Below are positions 1-11,613 of a stretch of 64,000 nucleotides of DNA, piece after piece; the first letter of the stretch is position 1, and the number at the start of each line of letters is the position of its first letter. Below the pieces are notes generated by a model. The model was not told where the DNA came from, did no database searches, and worked only from the letters and a program-made list of their open reading frames with translations. The position numbers and the translations under genes are program-made. This DNA is from Hortaea werneckii (taxonomy: Eukaryota > Ascomycota > Dothideomycetes > Mycosphaerellales > Teratosphaeriaceae), in contig JBAOKB010000159.1 in assembly GCA_037044905.1 (NCBI GenBank), positions 806,001-870,000 of the forward strand. The letters run 5' to 3'.

Positions 1-839
1 CGTCGCAAGGAAAAGGCTTGTGTAAAACAAAGCCGGCTCCGTAAGCTCGAAGCGGCGCGACCAGAGAATGTAGCTGGAAAGCGTCTGCGGTTGCAACTTG
101 ACCAGAGAGCGGGCTTTGGGTAGGATGTGAATATACCAGAAATCAAGCACTGTACAAAGAGTCAATTTCGTTCTTAGTCCGCTGTCGTGTACGTAATTAT
201 GACTTACACCACGTAAACCAAGGCTGGTACGGCACAGGGTACGTCTCAAACGGATCCTTGTGCGTGGCATCCATGTAAGATGGATCAGGCAAAGGAGCGA
301 AATTGAACGGTCCAGTAGGGCGTGAAACACTGCGTTCCCTCCGGACTAGGCTGTGGGATCGCTTTCTGGCAACGTTTGCTTTGTAAGGCCCAGAGGTGTT
401 CCTTGGACTGTGCACGTGATGGGGACTGGCCTTAGTCTTATGCCCGGCAACATGGTGCGGATGCGACCGGGAATAGGGTGACGGGCTTCGCGCAAGCGGC
501 GTAGTGATGAATCCAGCTGGTCCTGATTCCGTCTTGACGCGCTTTGCTGCTTTGGCCTTCCCACTCGTTGGAGAAGCTGAGGATCTCGAGGTGTCGGACG
601 ATGGTGGTGGACTTGGTTTCCCAGGAAGATTCAGTGTTGGTAGTCGCGACATCGGAGCTGTCACTTAGTGAAGTTTTACCAGGTTGATTCCTAGCTCTCG
701 ATTGGTATCGCGTGGCTTTCAGTCCTCGACGGGGCGCTGTGCGGTGCGAATAGGCGGCTGCCGCCGAGCGAACTTGCTTCTTGAAGGACCCATGGTCTGT
801 CTCCTCCGGAGTGCTGAAGTTCACGAAGACGAAGCTCAT
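1..839 (-). CDS. Fungal regulator of the Zn2Cys6-less 'tachykinin' type, 3' part missing
   Basis: The protein opens with a short FVFVNFSTPEE-like start, a basic Arg/Lys-rich stretch and a Ser/Pro-rich linker, then a DPFETYPVPYQPWF segment. This order is typical of fungal proteins that resemble the regulatory half of Zn2Cys6 transcription factors but lack the zinc cluster. A likely intron at 150-207 (GTAAGT..CAG) joins the DPFETYP segment to a helical stretch (DFWYIHILPKARSLV) that runs off the window start, so the C-terminal part is absent. The reading frame changes near 665, where one extra base (or two lost) separates the N-terminal frame from the linker frame. The ATG at 837-839 is chosen because the conserved start follows directly. 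The family call rests on layout and short motifs only; DNA binding is not shown. The exact function is unknown. Confidence 0.6.
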
Positions 840-1896
840 TTGGTCGCCAGCGGAGGATGACAGACGATGCTCAATGGCTCATTGACCCGTATTCAGCGTA
901 AAGGAAGATAATGAAGGTCCCGTAGACATGTGGGAGCATATGGAGAAGCATAGAGCAGTGTTAAGCAATGAAGTAGCGGCTGTGGTGACTTCCAGGTTAG
1001 AATCGGTTCTGCAATGGTTCACCTGAAGAGCTTGTCAACCTTCTTCAGCTGACGCGTGAACAACGGAGTACCGATTGGCATGGCGCAACGGCAGCCAAAG
1101 AGATACAAAGTGGTACGCCAACGAAAGGGAATGCAGGCGAAAGCGGTCGCTGGACTCGATGCCTCGGATGCTTCCTTACGCTTCCAAACGCAAATGGGTT
1201 AGACATATACGCCAAGCTCAAAGATTCCATGCTGATCGTCGCCACCCGAGCCAATAAGAATCCTCCGGAAAGGTCGCATTGAAAGCAATCATTCCCCTGC
1301 AGCACGGCGGCGAGGGCCGGTTGCAAGGATAAGCGCCTACAATAGAATATCTCAGAAAAGAGCCCAGCTGAGAGGCCAGAAGTGGGAATGACACGAAACT
1401 CCTTTGGGAATGTACACTACCGACCGCGAGTGGCGTAATCTCTCGCTTTTGCTGGCCAGCCTGGGACGATGATCGAGGAACATCACCGAGACACATCAGC
1501 TCCGCCAACGGCGAAGGATCATCGCTGAATCGCCATTGTAGCAGTGGCTCAATTCATAGAAACCCCGAAAAGCCCCAAGTTGAACCAACCGATCACAACT
1601 TTGGAACGGATTGTAGCCCGCATCGAGGAAGCAGACCAACCAACCTTGACTCTTACGTGCCGAAAGTTAATCTGGCAACTTCAGCGGGACCGCCACCCCG
1701 CCGAGCTCGTTATTACAATTATCAAATCCCGCCTCTGAACATTTGGCGTTTGTAAAAAAGCGTCTATTATTCCAGGAAGACCGCCTTGAATCCCCTGCCA
1801 GTGGTCACCAATACACAAGAGAAAGGGTATCCTATCATACATCCGTCATGTTTTCAATCCAAAAAGACCCAAAAAGTAATACACTGCAGCATGTGC
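840..1896. other. Intergenic, upstream of the regulator and downstream of the Sec7 gene
   Basis: No conserved protein is visible. Only short unsupported reading frames occur. It must hold the promoter of the leftward regulator gene and the 3' end of the Sec7 transcript. Confidence 0.5.
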
Positions 1897-4800
1897 CTAG
1901 CCTGCTGTCTGTGGCGCTCGAGGCGTCGAATTTCTTTCCTGGTTCGTTGACCCGCCATCGACAGGGCCGACCGCGCCCTTAGCTAGCTCTTGTTCTGCTT
2001 TCCGGGCATAGAAGGCGTCTTTGGCCCGCTCTGCGGCGTTGAGGGCGTCCATGTATGTTCGAAACTTGACTATTTCGCGTAGAAGGTAGTCCGGACTTCC
2101 GCTGCCAGTTCGACATGGCCTTAGCATAATTGTGATGTCGAGGAGAGTACTGCAATTCTGTCAGTCAAAAGGTCGTTTATCAATGATAGGGGCTAGCACT
2201 TACAGCGAGTTCGATTCCATGCTTCAACTCCATGTGCTTCGCCAACTCATTCTCGACATTGGTTACATATGCCGTCACTGCGGTGAGCTGATCGACCTCC
2301 ATAAGCTGGCTGGCCATCATGCTCTGGGTCGGAGGATGCCAATCTGCAATCTGCACTTTATCACCTGGTGTCTTCGCCTTTACGCTTCCAAAGCCCGTGT
2401 CGAAACTACCTCGCAGGGATGACTGGAAGCTAGGTCTTCCAGCAGTACCGCTTCCCCGCCTCTGCAGGTTGCCACCTCCAGAAGAAGAGTGCATATGACG
2501 TGTGGGGTTGTTCATACTTCCAGGGGGACTTGAGAAGCTCTCGGTCCTCTCAAGGACTGCAGGATTGATGACCTGATCCGACCATCCGTACTCGATGTTG
2601 CTCACGCCCCCGGAAGCGGCTCCTTGCTCAAACGGGCAGACCAGTAATTCGCAGATGTCATGAACTCCTTAGCGATCTCGGGAGTCCCGACCTGGAACAA
2701 GTGCACCGCGCCAGATGGAGGCTCAACGCCCACACATGAGGCCTAGTCTTACTATAGCCGGGAGGTGGCAGCGTTGAAGCAATGGTCTGGCGCAGTACAA
2801 AGTAGTCCAACTGTTCAGCATTTTCCATCCAGTCGCCGCCACCAACTTTGGTGGCAGTCACACTCGAGCCTTTGCTTGCAGCATTTTTCTGCTGAGCCTT
2901 TCGTCCTGCAGACTGCGCTTTCGTGGAGGAAGTATTGAAAGCGAAGAGCGTAAGCTTACCCTTGCTGATGACTGCGAAACAATCGGTCCAATTGCGATCT
3001 TTGGCCTTGCGATCGGGTGACTCCATGTGGTGCTTATGCTTGACCAGGCCTTCTTTCGCCCACGGCGCGCCCTCTAGAGTGAGTGCTTCATCTTCGAGAA
3101 GCCCAACAGGCACTGACATGGATTCCTCTTCAATGGCAGATGTGCTCTGTGCCTCTTCACGAATGATAGCCTGAGAAGTGCATTTGCAAATCCAATAGAG
3201 TGCTTGAACTCCGCGGAAATTGGTGACATGTGGTGACCCAGGCTGTTGACTGAAGTTGAGGTTAGTGTCTTTGCAAAGGAGTTCTTGCTGCTCATGGTCG
3301 TGACCAGACGCTATTATCATCGAGGCTGGTACGCGAAGATCCAATCGTGCTGGCGGGATACAGCTTCGGACGGGATCTATTAATGCGATTCTGCCATCCA
3401 GAAGTCATTGTACGGAAGCCTGGCTTCGAGCGGAAAGACATATTGTCAGAAGGAGCTCTGCTGACCACTGAGCCTGTTCTTTTGAGACCATTGCCAACGT
3501 TTGGCGCTGACAGATTCCGATCAGAGGCCATCGCATCAGAAGCCATGGTGCCAAGAAGTGGCAGCGGCTCGGATTTGATAGAGCTGTAGAAAGATTTCAA
3601 TATTGCCTCAATCTCGAGCTCCCACGCCCGCATGTTTCCAGACCATGGCTGACTGACGAGCGCCATGGAAGAACTGCTCGTTGTTGAGTCCGGAATCCAG
3701 CCGTCCGATTCGCTTCTGAAGACGGCCGGCCGAATGGAACCTCGCTTCCTGTCTGTTGGTCGCAGCTCTTCGAAAGAGGTCTTCTCGGTTGGGGTGTCTG
3801 GTTGTTGAGACGAAGGCGATTTCGGAATGGATTGCATCGAGTCGGTCCAAGGGAGAGTGGGTCTGGTCGCACTTTGGGATGCTTTGATTGTGCTGTCATC
3901 GAACGCATTCGGTGCAGCATCTGCAACGACGCGCCGAATAGTCGGCAATGTGTTCTTCACATACGCATTCTTAGACATCTTCTCGCCAATATCGGCAAGG
4001 TGCAGGTCGGTGTTTAGGAGGATCACGGAATAAAAGATGGTGTGTACGACATCCTGGGCCTTGAAGCCATGGTTGGGGTTGCATGCGCACCATCTAGCAG
4101 ATAAAGCAGTAATGATTCTGTCGAATTGTTGAGTTTCGCCTTTCAGCAGGAGCTTGCCACATAGCGTACGGAAGTGCTCCGAGGAATGTTCATGCCGGAA
4201 AAGTCGAAAAGCTGCATATATGCTTCGAGCGTGTGCGTGCTTAACATGGTTTTCTCTCCGAGCCAAGCTGCGGCCTCTGATTTGACGACGTCTTCCTCAT
4301 CACCTTCAAAGATTCTGCGCGCGCGCTCTTTGTATTCGGCGCCGGCATCCGCAACGTTTGTAGCCGTTGCAGGCGTTGCCGTGTCGGTCGACTTTCGAGG
4401 AAGTTCTTCGCCTTCTATCTGCACGCTTGGCAAAGGCAATTGTGCCACATCAGGGACAGATGGAGGTGTCAAATCTTGAGGATGATGGCTTTCCACCGAT
4501 TTGTCTTGAGAATCCTCCACTAATCGAACACTGGGCGCCATGTTCTCTTTACTATCTTGCGCTGCCACTTCTTCCGACTCATTTGGCTCTAGGTATAACC
4601 GCTCAGATCTCTTCGAAGATGGCCTGACCGTGCCATCTCCCACCATAGGGCGCGTTATGACCCAACCATCGTCGTGAGTGTCCTGCGTGACGCCTGCGCC
4701 GTTGCTGAAGCTGCGCAGGGGCGGCGGTTTCACATCGTGGGGATCCGCGGCCCCGGCAGCAATAATTCGATCGCCCGTGCTTGCGCGGCTGACTGGTCGC

Positions 4801-6872
4801 CCTGCATCTTGCTCTTGACCTTCGAAGTGCGCGCCTTTCGGCGCAGCTTCAGATAAAGGCGAAACCTTTGGCTGTTCTAACGGAAGCGTAAACTCGTCTT
4901 CGACAGTGGCAGCGGACACTACCCTACTGGCGTCATGCAAAAATGTCTGTTCTTCTAAACTTTGGTCGTAACTCAATGTTCGGATCCGCCTCGCCTGACC
5001 TGCGTCTCTTCACCTTGATTTTCATACGTGGGCTCTCCTGCGGCTCTTGTCTTGGTTTTGGCAACTCCGTACGCGAATTTGATCTTCGACTGAATGGGTC
5101 GCGACGACCAAGTGAGGCATCCGGTGGTGGCGAGTAGCCAGAGTGGAAGATATCGAGATCGCTCGAGTCTTCAGTGCCATATCCTCTGCTCGTTGGCCGG
5201 GATGAATAGTCGCGCTTTCCAGTCGGGGTACTTCTTCCGTGGGCGACCGCGTCAGCCGCAGCAGAAGCGTCATCCTTGCTAAGGTATGGGCCCATCACTT
5301 GCCGCAGACTGCTCGCTGATGGGCTTGGCGATGTCGGTTTTGCCGCAGGGTTTAAGCTGGCGTTAATGGCAGTGGAGGTGCCTGTGCTGGCTCAGACGTG
5401 GATTGCTTTCGGCGGCGGAAGAACGATGATGTCTTCTTGCTCAAAGACGGCGGTGGTTGAGCAGAAGACTGATTTTCTCTGGTAGACTGGCGTAATTGCG
5501 TAGCGGGCTCGTGAGAATGGGAGCGTGAAGGTGGCATGGCTTTGTCGAGATATCCCAAGGACTCATGCGATACCGACCCCATGCGCCCGGGGTTTAGAAA
5601 CACTCTCCGAAAGAAACCAGGTCGTTCACGATGAGGTGAAGCAGCGTCTTTACGTGCTGTCTTGAGTGCCGGACTAGGGGCCTGCGCAACCTCTTTCTGC
5701 AAGGATACTGACGAGTTCCCCTTCATGCTGCTGAGGCGTACAAAGTTGCTAGCTTGATCCTGGATGTGTTGTGGAATGTCTGGTCCTGTCCGGCTTGTAT
5801 TACGCAAGTCGCTCTGGGTGTTTGCCTTGCGCACACTTTTCGGAGGTGCTTGGTTTACGAAAACTGGTCCCGCCGACTTCATATCCTCTTTCTTACGTGG
5901 ACCGGCGGGTATACCTGGCTCTGGCGCAGCGTCGTAGTTGCCATCAAACTTACTATAGACGGAGGGCACCGGCCTACCGCGCGCCAGCACTGAAGACCCA
6001 ACGGCCGGTTGAGCGTGTATGCGATCGATTTGATCCATGCTCATGGACCTTCGACTGTTGGACTTGGGCTTGCTGCCCTGCATCACCGCGCCATAGCCAT
6101 GATCCAAGCTTCCAACATTACCATCCTCCTTGCTGCTTTGTCTATTGTTGCCCACGTATTTCTGCGTTTCTGAACTCATCCTTCCCATGCCGCTCATCTT
6201 TCTTGCTGACTGCCCTCGTCCACCGATCGGGCTGTTGTAACCCAAGTTGGAGCTACTGTGGCTGCGTCGCCCGTTCGTCGTTTGCGAATACTTGCCAGAT
6301 GGTGACTGGGCAGCTACCGTGCCGTAAGCTGCGTAGCCGGAGGAAGCAGAAGAGGAATGGGTGTGCCCACGAGGCCGAGAAGCCGACTCCATTTGGATCA
6401 AATTAGGAAGCGCTGGGAAGTCCGGCATTCGATACTTCTCCCGGTCGAAGTCTTCGTCGTGAACATCTTCCATCCCGGATGGATCCTGGCCCGACAGGCT
6501 TCCCAGCGATTGCAAGAGATTGTCCACCACGCTATCCCTTGTTCCGCTCGACCATGACAACCCGTGCGAGTGCCTATTGCGCTCTGCTGCAACCTCGTCG
6601 TCGCGGATCAGTTGTTCTCTTCTCCTAGGCACTGGCGCGCCTTGTGCAGCCTCCTTGCTCTTGGCCTTGTGACTCCTCCGGTCTCTGGGCACTGGTGGCG
6701 GTGTGGACGGCGGCGAGTCAGCAGCGTCGAAGAAGGTCTTGTTGAGGGCTTGCCGGGAACTCGTCCTTTTGCTCAGAGGCAAAGGCGGCGTACGCTTGAC
6801 ATTGTTATTACCTGCAGATGAAAGATAGCGGTATGATGAGGGTCCTGCGGCGCTACGGCTTCGACCGTCCAT
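1897..6872 (-). CDS. Sec7-domain Arf guanine-nucleotide exchange factor with PH domain (Syt1-like)
   Basis: Likely activates an Arf-type GTPase at Golgi or endosomal membranes. The N-terminal ~800 residues are Ser/Arg/Pro-rich and disordered. The Sec7 domain lies around residues 850-980, with the LCGKLLLKGETQQ and NTDLHLADIGEKM motifs, the second holding the usual loop before the KNTLPTIRR end. A PH domain follows around 1260-1410 (WAKEGLVKHKHHME, FAVISKGKLTLFAF), then a helical tail. One intron is clear at 2150-2203. The frame breaks eight times, near 5385, 4957, 4190, 3302, 3175, 2716, 2612 (a G run) and 2096. Six fit one lost base and two fit one extra base. With these counted the spliced length becomes 1642 codons exactly, which supports the model. 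The layout matches yeast Syt1, inferred from domain order. As written, the sequence encodes no complete protein. Confidence 0.85.
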
Positions 6873-8373
6873 AGCAGTCTATAGCAGCACGCATGCGCCA
6901 CCGGGTGAAGAAATGGTTCCTGAGGGCGCGGTACCTGCAGCAGGAAAGACCGAGAGAAGGAGGGTTGCGGCGACCAATGGTGAAGCTCGGTCCACTGCTG
7001 GCGCCCTGGTGGTGTAGCGCGAAAGTGAGCTCCTGCGGCTCCGTAACGGCCTTTGTTCTGTTATGGATTGCTTCGGTACCTGACACTGGCTAGCAGCCAC
7101 CAAATTGAAGTCAAGCCTCCACCAGGTATAATGCACGACTCGTTATACCATGCAAGCGTAAGGGGTTTCGGCTTGTGCTGTGTCGGCGGCTTCGATTCGC
7201 ACAACCAGCAGTTGCACGGAGGTGAATAGACTTCGATAACGGTGCGCTTCAAGCGTAAAAGTAGGGCTCTTCGGCGTGTCAATCCAATCAGAAGTGCAGC
7301 TGCTTCTTCGGTACCGGTTCAGCGGCAGTCAGGGGCGGAAAGATTAGGTGCGCAGCAGATGATGAGATGCGGAAAATGACAAAAAATCCGTTGCATGCAG
7401 GCCGCAGAAATGCGAGGGTTATGAAGGGTAGAAGAGCAGTGAGACACCTCAATCAAACATTTCCGAGTAATGGGGCACGTCCACAGTTCATCACCCACAG
7501 CACCTGAAACGAGGGATCGCTGTGGGTGATTGCGGAGTGGTGAAGCTTGTTCCCTGCCAGAACCTGACACACAGACACGTCGACTTCGCCATGCAAATGG
7601 CCACTGCGCCCTTGCCACTATTGGCGTCTATGCCCTCTTCTGTTGTGATCAAGAACTTCTGGCGGCGCAATGGGTGCCGGACTCAGAAACATCTGACGGG
7701 TTATACAGTGATCCGGATCCACCACGATGAAACGCGAATTCCCGCAGGACCGCGCCGCAAGGGACGCGGCCACCTGCAGCGAAAAAAGTCACATGAATGC
7801 GCGCGAGTGCTAGCGCGAGATGTCCGGGTCCTGAGCTCCGGGACATGACGAATAATAATAATAATGCCAACCATTCCTCCAGCAGAGGGCGTGCCTCCAC
7901 GGGAGACTCGGTCATAGTGCATGTGATACATCTTATACGCGATGCGTGGACCAGCATTTCGGTGGGCATTATGCAGCCGCCATCGGCAATTGTCTACCGG
8001 TGTGGAACCAGGGTTTATGTTTCATAGCAAAGCAACTTCCGAGCAGGATTATACAGTATCGGTTGATATTATACGCTTTACACTATCTAGACATCTAGAA
8101 ACACATCGCTTTGACGCAGCCTGCGGAATAATTTCAAATTTATGCTTCGCTCTATATCATACAGGGAAACGGGCAGAGCAACTAATGTCGCTAGCAGCCG
8201 CGCAGAAAGTAGCTAGCGAAAGCGGAGCGGATATGCTCGGGGCGTAGAAGCTACTTTCCAGAAACGGCAGGAGCAGAGAGCGAGTTGGAGTCAGGGGAGG
8301 TCGGTGAGGAGGACGCTTTGTAGTGCGCAGTCTTCGGTTCCATCAGACCTGGATTCGATCCCAAACATTCGGC
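6873..8373. other. Intergenic 1.5 kb between the Sec7 and LETM1-type genes
   Basis: No recognisable gene. It holds a short (AAT)5 tract at 7851-7865 and an imperfect inverted repeat at about 7820-7846. It must include the Sec7 gene promoter on its left side. Confidence 0.5.
7851..7865. repeat. (AAT)5 microsatellite
   Basis: Five perfect AAT units in intergenic DNA, immediately after a short imperfect inverted repeat (about 7820-7846). Confidence 0.85.
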
Positions 8374-9559
8374 CTAATCATGAGCATTAGCCGCCAAGTT
8401 CAAAGATACCCAACCTCGGATTGCTAACCGTCTGAAAAGCATAGCCAGCATCGCTTGGCCGCGACCCTTATCGTCGCTCTGGCGCTTCAACCAGAAGTCT
8501 AAGGACTTGCGCAGTGATTCGTCGCTCTTCCCTAGAATGTCGAGCGCGCGCTCTTCGCAAGCAATCTCAAGCTCAATTGATGACAGCTTCGGCGCTCCAC
8601 CATCATGGATCAGAAGTTTGTCGTCGAGGGCGAGATACTGCAGCCGTTTGGAGAGCTTTCGTCGTAGGAGGACACTTGGTGGTGGCAGTTGGACCCGATC
8701 CCAGAGGTTACTGTGCAGGCCCAAGGTTGTCGAAAGGTGAAGCAATTGGTCTGGACGCAAGCCTCCCAGCATTGCTTTCGTGTAGACACTATCGCCCATT
8801 GGCCATGCGACTTCATTGGCAGGTTTGCCATCGGTTTGCGATAGGCTACCCGGCAGCTGATCCTTTGAAGGCTCTGCGATACCTTCCCTAAAGCTCCGCC
8901 TTCTGCGCTCTTCCGCCTTCTTCCTCATCCCCATGACCTGCTTGGGTATCCGTGCGGTTCCTGGCACAGCGTTCGGCATAAACGGAACAAGCAAGGGCAG
9001 CCATTCTCCAAACAAAGAACTAGCAAGCCAAAGACTGGCAATTTGCCAATATCATGGCTGTTTCGCTCTAATATCTGCCACTCCGATCTTGTGATCATCG
9101 CTTTCGCCGCTGCATCATTGACTGTCTTGGATTCCTTCTCCTTCGTTATGCGATCGCGTATCGTCTGCGCTGCCCGACTATTGTACCATACCGCCTTAAT
9201 CCCTCCTTGTAGAATGTGCCGTACGCTTTTCCAATCTGCCACCAGTAGATGACAACCGTCTGAGCCTGACTCCGTTCTGGGAGTGTCAAAGGGGGTGGCA
9301 ACGTACTCCTGGGCGGGTTGACCGCATCGATAGGGGTTTTGGATTGAACAGCGCTCAGCGCTGCTTTCGCGGAGAATTGCTCCTGGATGGCATTCTTCGT
9401 AGCTTCATCAGGTCGAAGTAAGCGTCGCTGGCCTTGCGCAAAATGGCGGGTTGTCGCATACGAGCCAACGAAGGCTAGTCGAAGGGTGGCATGCCGGTGG
9501 AAAGTGTTGATGCCTATTGCTGCATGCAAGCAGCTGCCGCCCGGCCACTTTGCTGTCAT
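8374..9559 (-). CDS. LETM1-type mitochondrial inner-membrane protein with ribosome-binding-like domain
   Basis: LETM1/Mdm38 proteins sit in the mitochondrial inner membrane and act in cation/proton exchange and in binding mitochondrial ribosomes. Visible here are an Arg-rich, Ser/Thr-containing start that could be a presequence, a membrane segment (KLPVFGLLVL, then GEWLPLLVPFMPNAVPG) as in LETM1, a basic helix (MRKKAEERRRRSF) and a C-terminal RBD-like region with LPPPSVLLRRKLSKRLQYL and EIACEERALDILG. There is no EF-hand. Two frame breaks, near 9203 and 9013, each fit one missing base. With both restored the gene is 396 codons. The ATG at 9557-9559 is the first in frame. It is shorter than Mdm38, so it may be a lineage-specific LETM1-like paralogue rather than the Mdm38 orthologue. 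No intron was seen. Confidence 0.8.
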
Positions 9560-10007
9560 CTCATTTGGGGTTTTGCGACTAAAAGTTCGAAGCGAACGAG
9601 TGTGTGGTATTGCTACCTACCTCAACCTACAGATATCCTAATAGTATCGTCATACAAGGTAACTAAGCGTAGGTAATCTGTAGGCCCGTCCACCAGGCGC
9701 TCTCTGATTGGTGCTTGAAAGCCGCCGCTAATGGATGCGCATTCGCAAGCCACAGCAAGGTCAGTGTACCAATCAAGCCTGTATGCTGGAATACGGCCTG
9801 ATAGGTAATATTAATGTCGCCTGCTGTCCTTTCTCGGCACCTTGGTACAAAGCCTAAGAAGAAGTACGAATCTTGATTCCGAACAGTACAGACTTGAGCA
9901 TAAAGCCTCTCCATCGCGGTTGAATACGAAGGACAAGGGTCCCAGGGTCTGGTCAACTGAAAGACGCAAAGGGTATTTATTAGATTTACAGGCTATAGAT
10001 CAATACT
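9560..10007. other. Intergenic, upstream of the LETM1-type gene
   Basis: About 450 bases with no supported gene. It lies between the start of the LETM1-type gene and the stop of RPA34. Confidence 0.5.
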
Positions 10008-11428
10008 TCAAGCGGCAGTATCTTTCGCCTTCGCCTCCTTCTTCTTGCGCTTCTCTTCCTTCCGCCTGGCTTTATCGTCTTTGCTCGCTCCATCCTTCCC
10101 TGCTGCTGCTTCTGTCCCTTCAGGAGCGACGACCCTCTGTGCCGGCGTCATCGCTGCAGTCTCCGTGACGCCTCCTTCATGACCAGCTTCAGCACCCGCA
10201 TTTGTCTTGCTGGCCTTGTCGTCTTTCATCACGGTGTCTGCAATCGGATCGACAGACTGCTTTTCCTTCCGCTTCTTCTTTGATTTCTTCCCTGATTCTG
10301 CCTCAGAATGCTGCTTAATGTTGCCCCCTTTTGTTGCGTATTCTGATGTGCCATGTGCACCGAGTGACTTCGGGAACTGAAATCCTTTCTTCGCTGCACC
10401 GCTCTTCTGCCCTTCGATTTCAGAATCCGAGGCCCCGATCATACCAGGCTCTCCCCCCCGTATCCTGAAGGTTTATATCGCATGCGCAGTCCCTTTGGCT
10501 GCGGCCGTGTGGTACTGACTGCTGCTTCCGCTACGTCTCCAGCAGCTGCACTTCCGGTTGCTTCGCTCGCTTGAAGACTGCTCAACCCGGGCAGCGTTAT
10601 CTTCTGCTGTAGGTGAAGGGTCCGGTCTAGTCGTTGCTGCACAGGCCTGTAGCCTTCTCGACCTGGCAACATGACAAAGTTGTTTTCCATGCCCAGATTG
10701 TCCTCGCTCAGCATGTACTCCGCGCCTCCGTGACTTACTACAGTCCTGGCAGATTGTATCGCATCTGATGCAACTTCGGTGATAGAAGACAATGGAACAT
10801 CAGACGGGGCCGTGATGTGCCAGATTTGCTTCCCGCGCAGCGATTGTTCAAAAAGTGGCCCTCCATTCGCGTGGAATTCGATGTACTGACGGGATTGTAG
10901 CCGGAAGGCGGCTGGAAAGGCTGTGCAGCTATCTCTGAAGGCGGTTGTTGTGTCGCTGACTCGGGTCGAGACTTTGGTAATGGTTGGCTGTCTGTCTTGG
11001 CCTTCTTTGGCTGCCGTTGCTCTTCTGCTTCCTCTTCGCTTTCTTCATCTGACGAGCTCGACTCGTCTGACTTTCTTTTTACACCGTTTGTCGTGGCCTT
11101 ATTGTGTTTCGAATTCGACTCCACAGGATCCTTTGCCAACTCCTCTTCGCTCTCACTATCGTCTTCCTCTGAGGACTCCGACGAAGACTCGGTACTAGTT
11201 TTAGCTGTATCCATCTTCTGGGCTTGTAATGCTGGCTCAGAGTTGACCTTTTTTGGCGCGACTGCTTTCTGTTGGCGCATCTTCGTCTCCCGAATCCGCA
11301 ACATATTCCTGGCTCAGATGGGCCGACTTTGCTTGTGGGGGCTGCGAAGCATTGGTTTGTTTGCCGTTCTGTTCGGGTCCAGACTTGTCTTTGGATGCCT
11401 TCGCTTTCTTTTCTTTGGTCTTAGCCAT
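10008..11428 (-). CDS. RPA34: RNA polymerase I subunit RPA34 (A34.5)
   Basis: RPA34 pairs with RPA49 to form a TFIIF-like module of RNA polymerase I in the nucleolus. The protein starts MAKTKEKKAKASK, runs through a long acidic Ser/Glu stretch, then carries the family core: FQPPSGYNPV, GKQIWHITAPSDVPLSSI (the hallmark of this subunit) and a VSHGGAEYML segment. The C-terminus is a Lys-rich tail. Three frame breaks are seen: one extra base in an A run near 11250, one lost near 10855 beside a T run, and one lost in a seven-G run (10453-10459). Counting them gives 474 codons. Two breaks are in homopolymers, which points to sequencing error. It is divergent from GRC3 with 185 bases between the starts. 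Confidence 0.88.
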
Positions 11429-11613
11429 GATCGCTATACCTCAACGCGTTATGAATACGGAATGATAGGCGACGCGGTGTTGCGCAAGTTCCAAATGCGC
11501 CTTCAAAAAAGTTAAGAGGTGAAGGTCAAAGCTTCCGCTAGCGCCAAAACTTCAATGTCTTCTGGGTTTCAAGCCTTGCGAGCTCGGCAGACATCTCGAG
11601 AATTTACCTAGGT
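11429..11613. promoter_or_regulatory. Shared divergent promoter of RPA34 and GRC3
   Basis: Only 185 bases separate the two start codons. An ACGCGT hexamer lies at 11444-11449. Both genes act in rRNA production, so co-expression from one region is plausible, but I see no defined nucleolar-gene motif. Confidence 0.6.

Noticed and set aside
7820..7846. Inverted repeat as a structured element
   Set aside because: Only six to eight paired bases with a mismatch, which can arise by chance in intergenic DNA.
8310..8365. Sequence resembling a tRNA T-arm
   Set aside because: The loop (ATTCGAT) looks right, but the stem bases do not pair and no anticodon arm can be placed.
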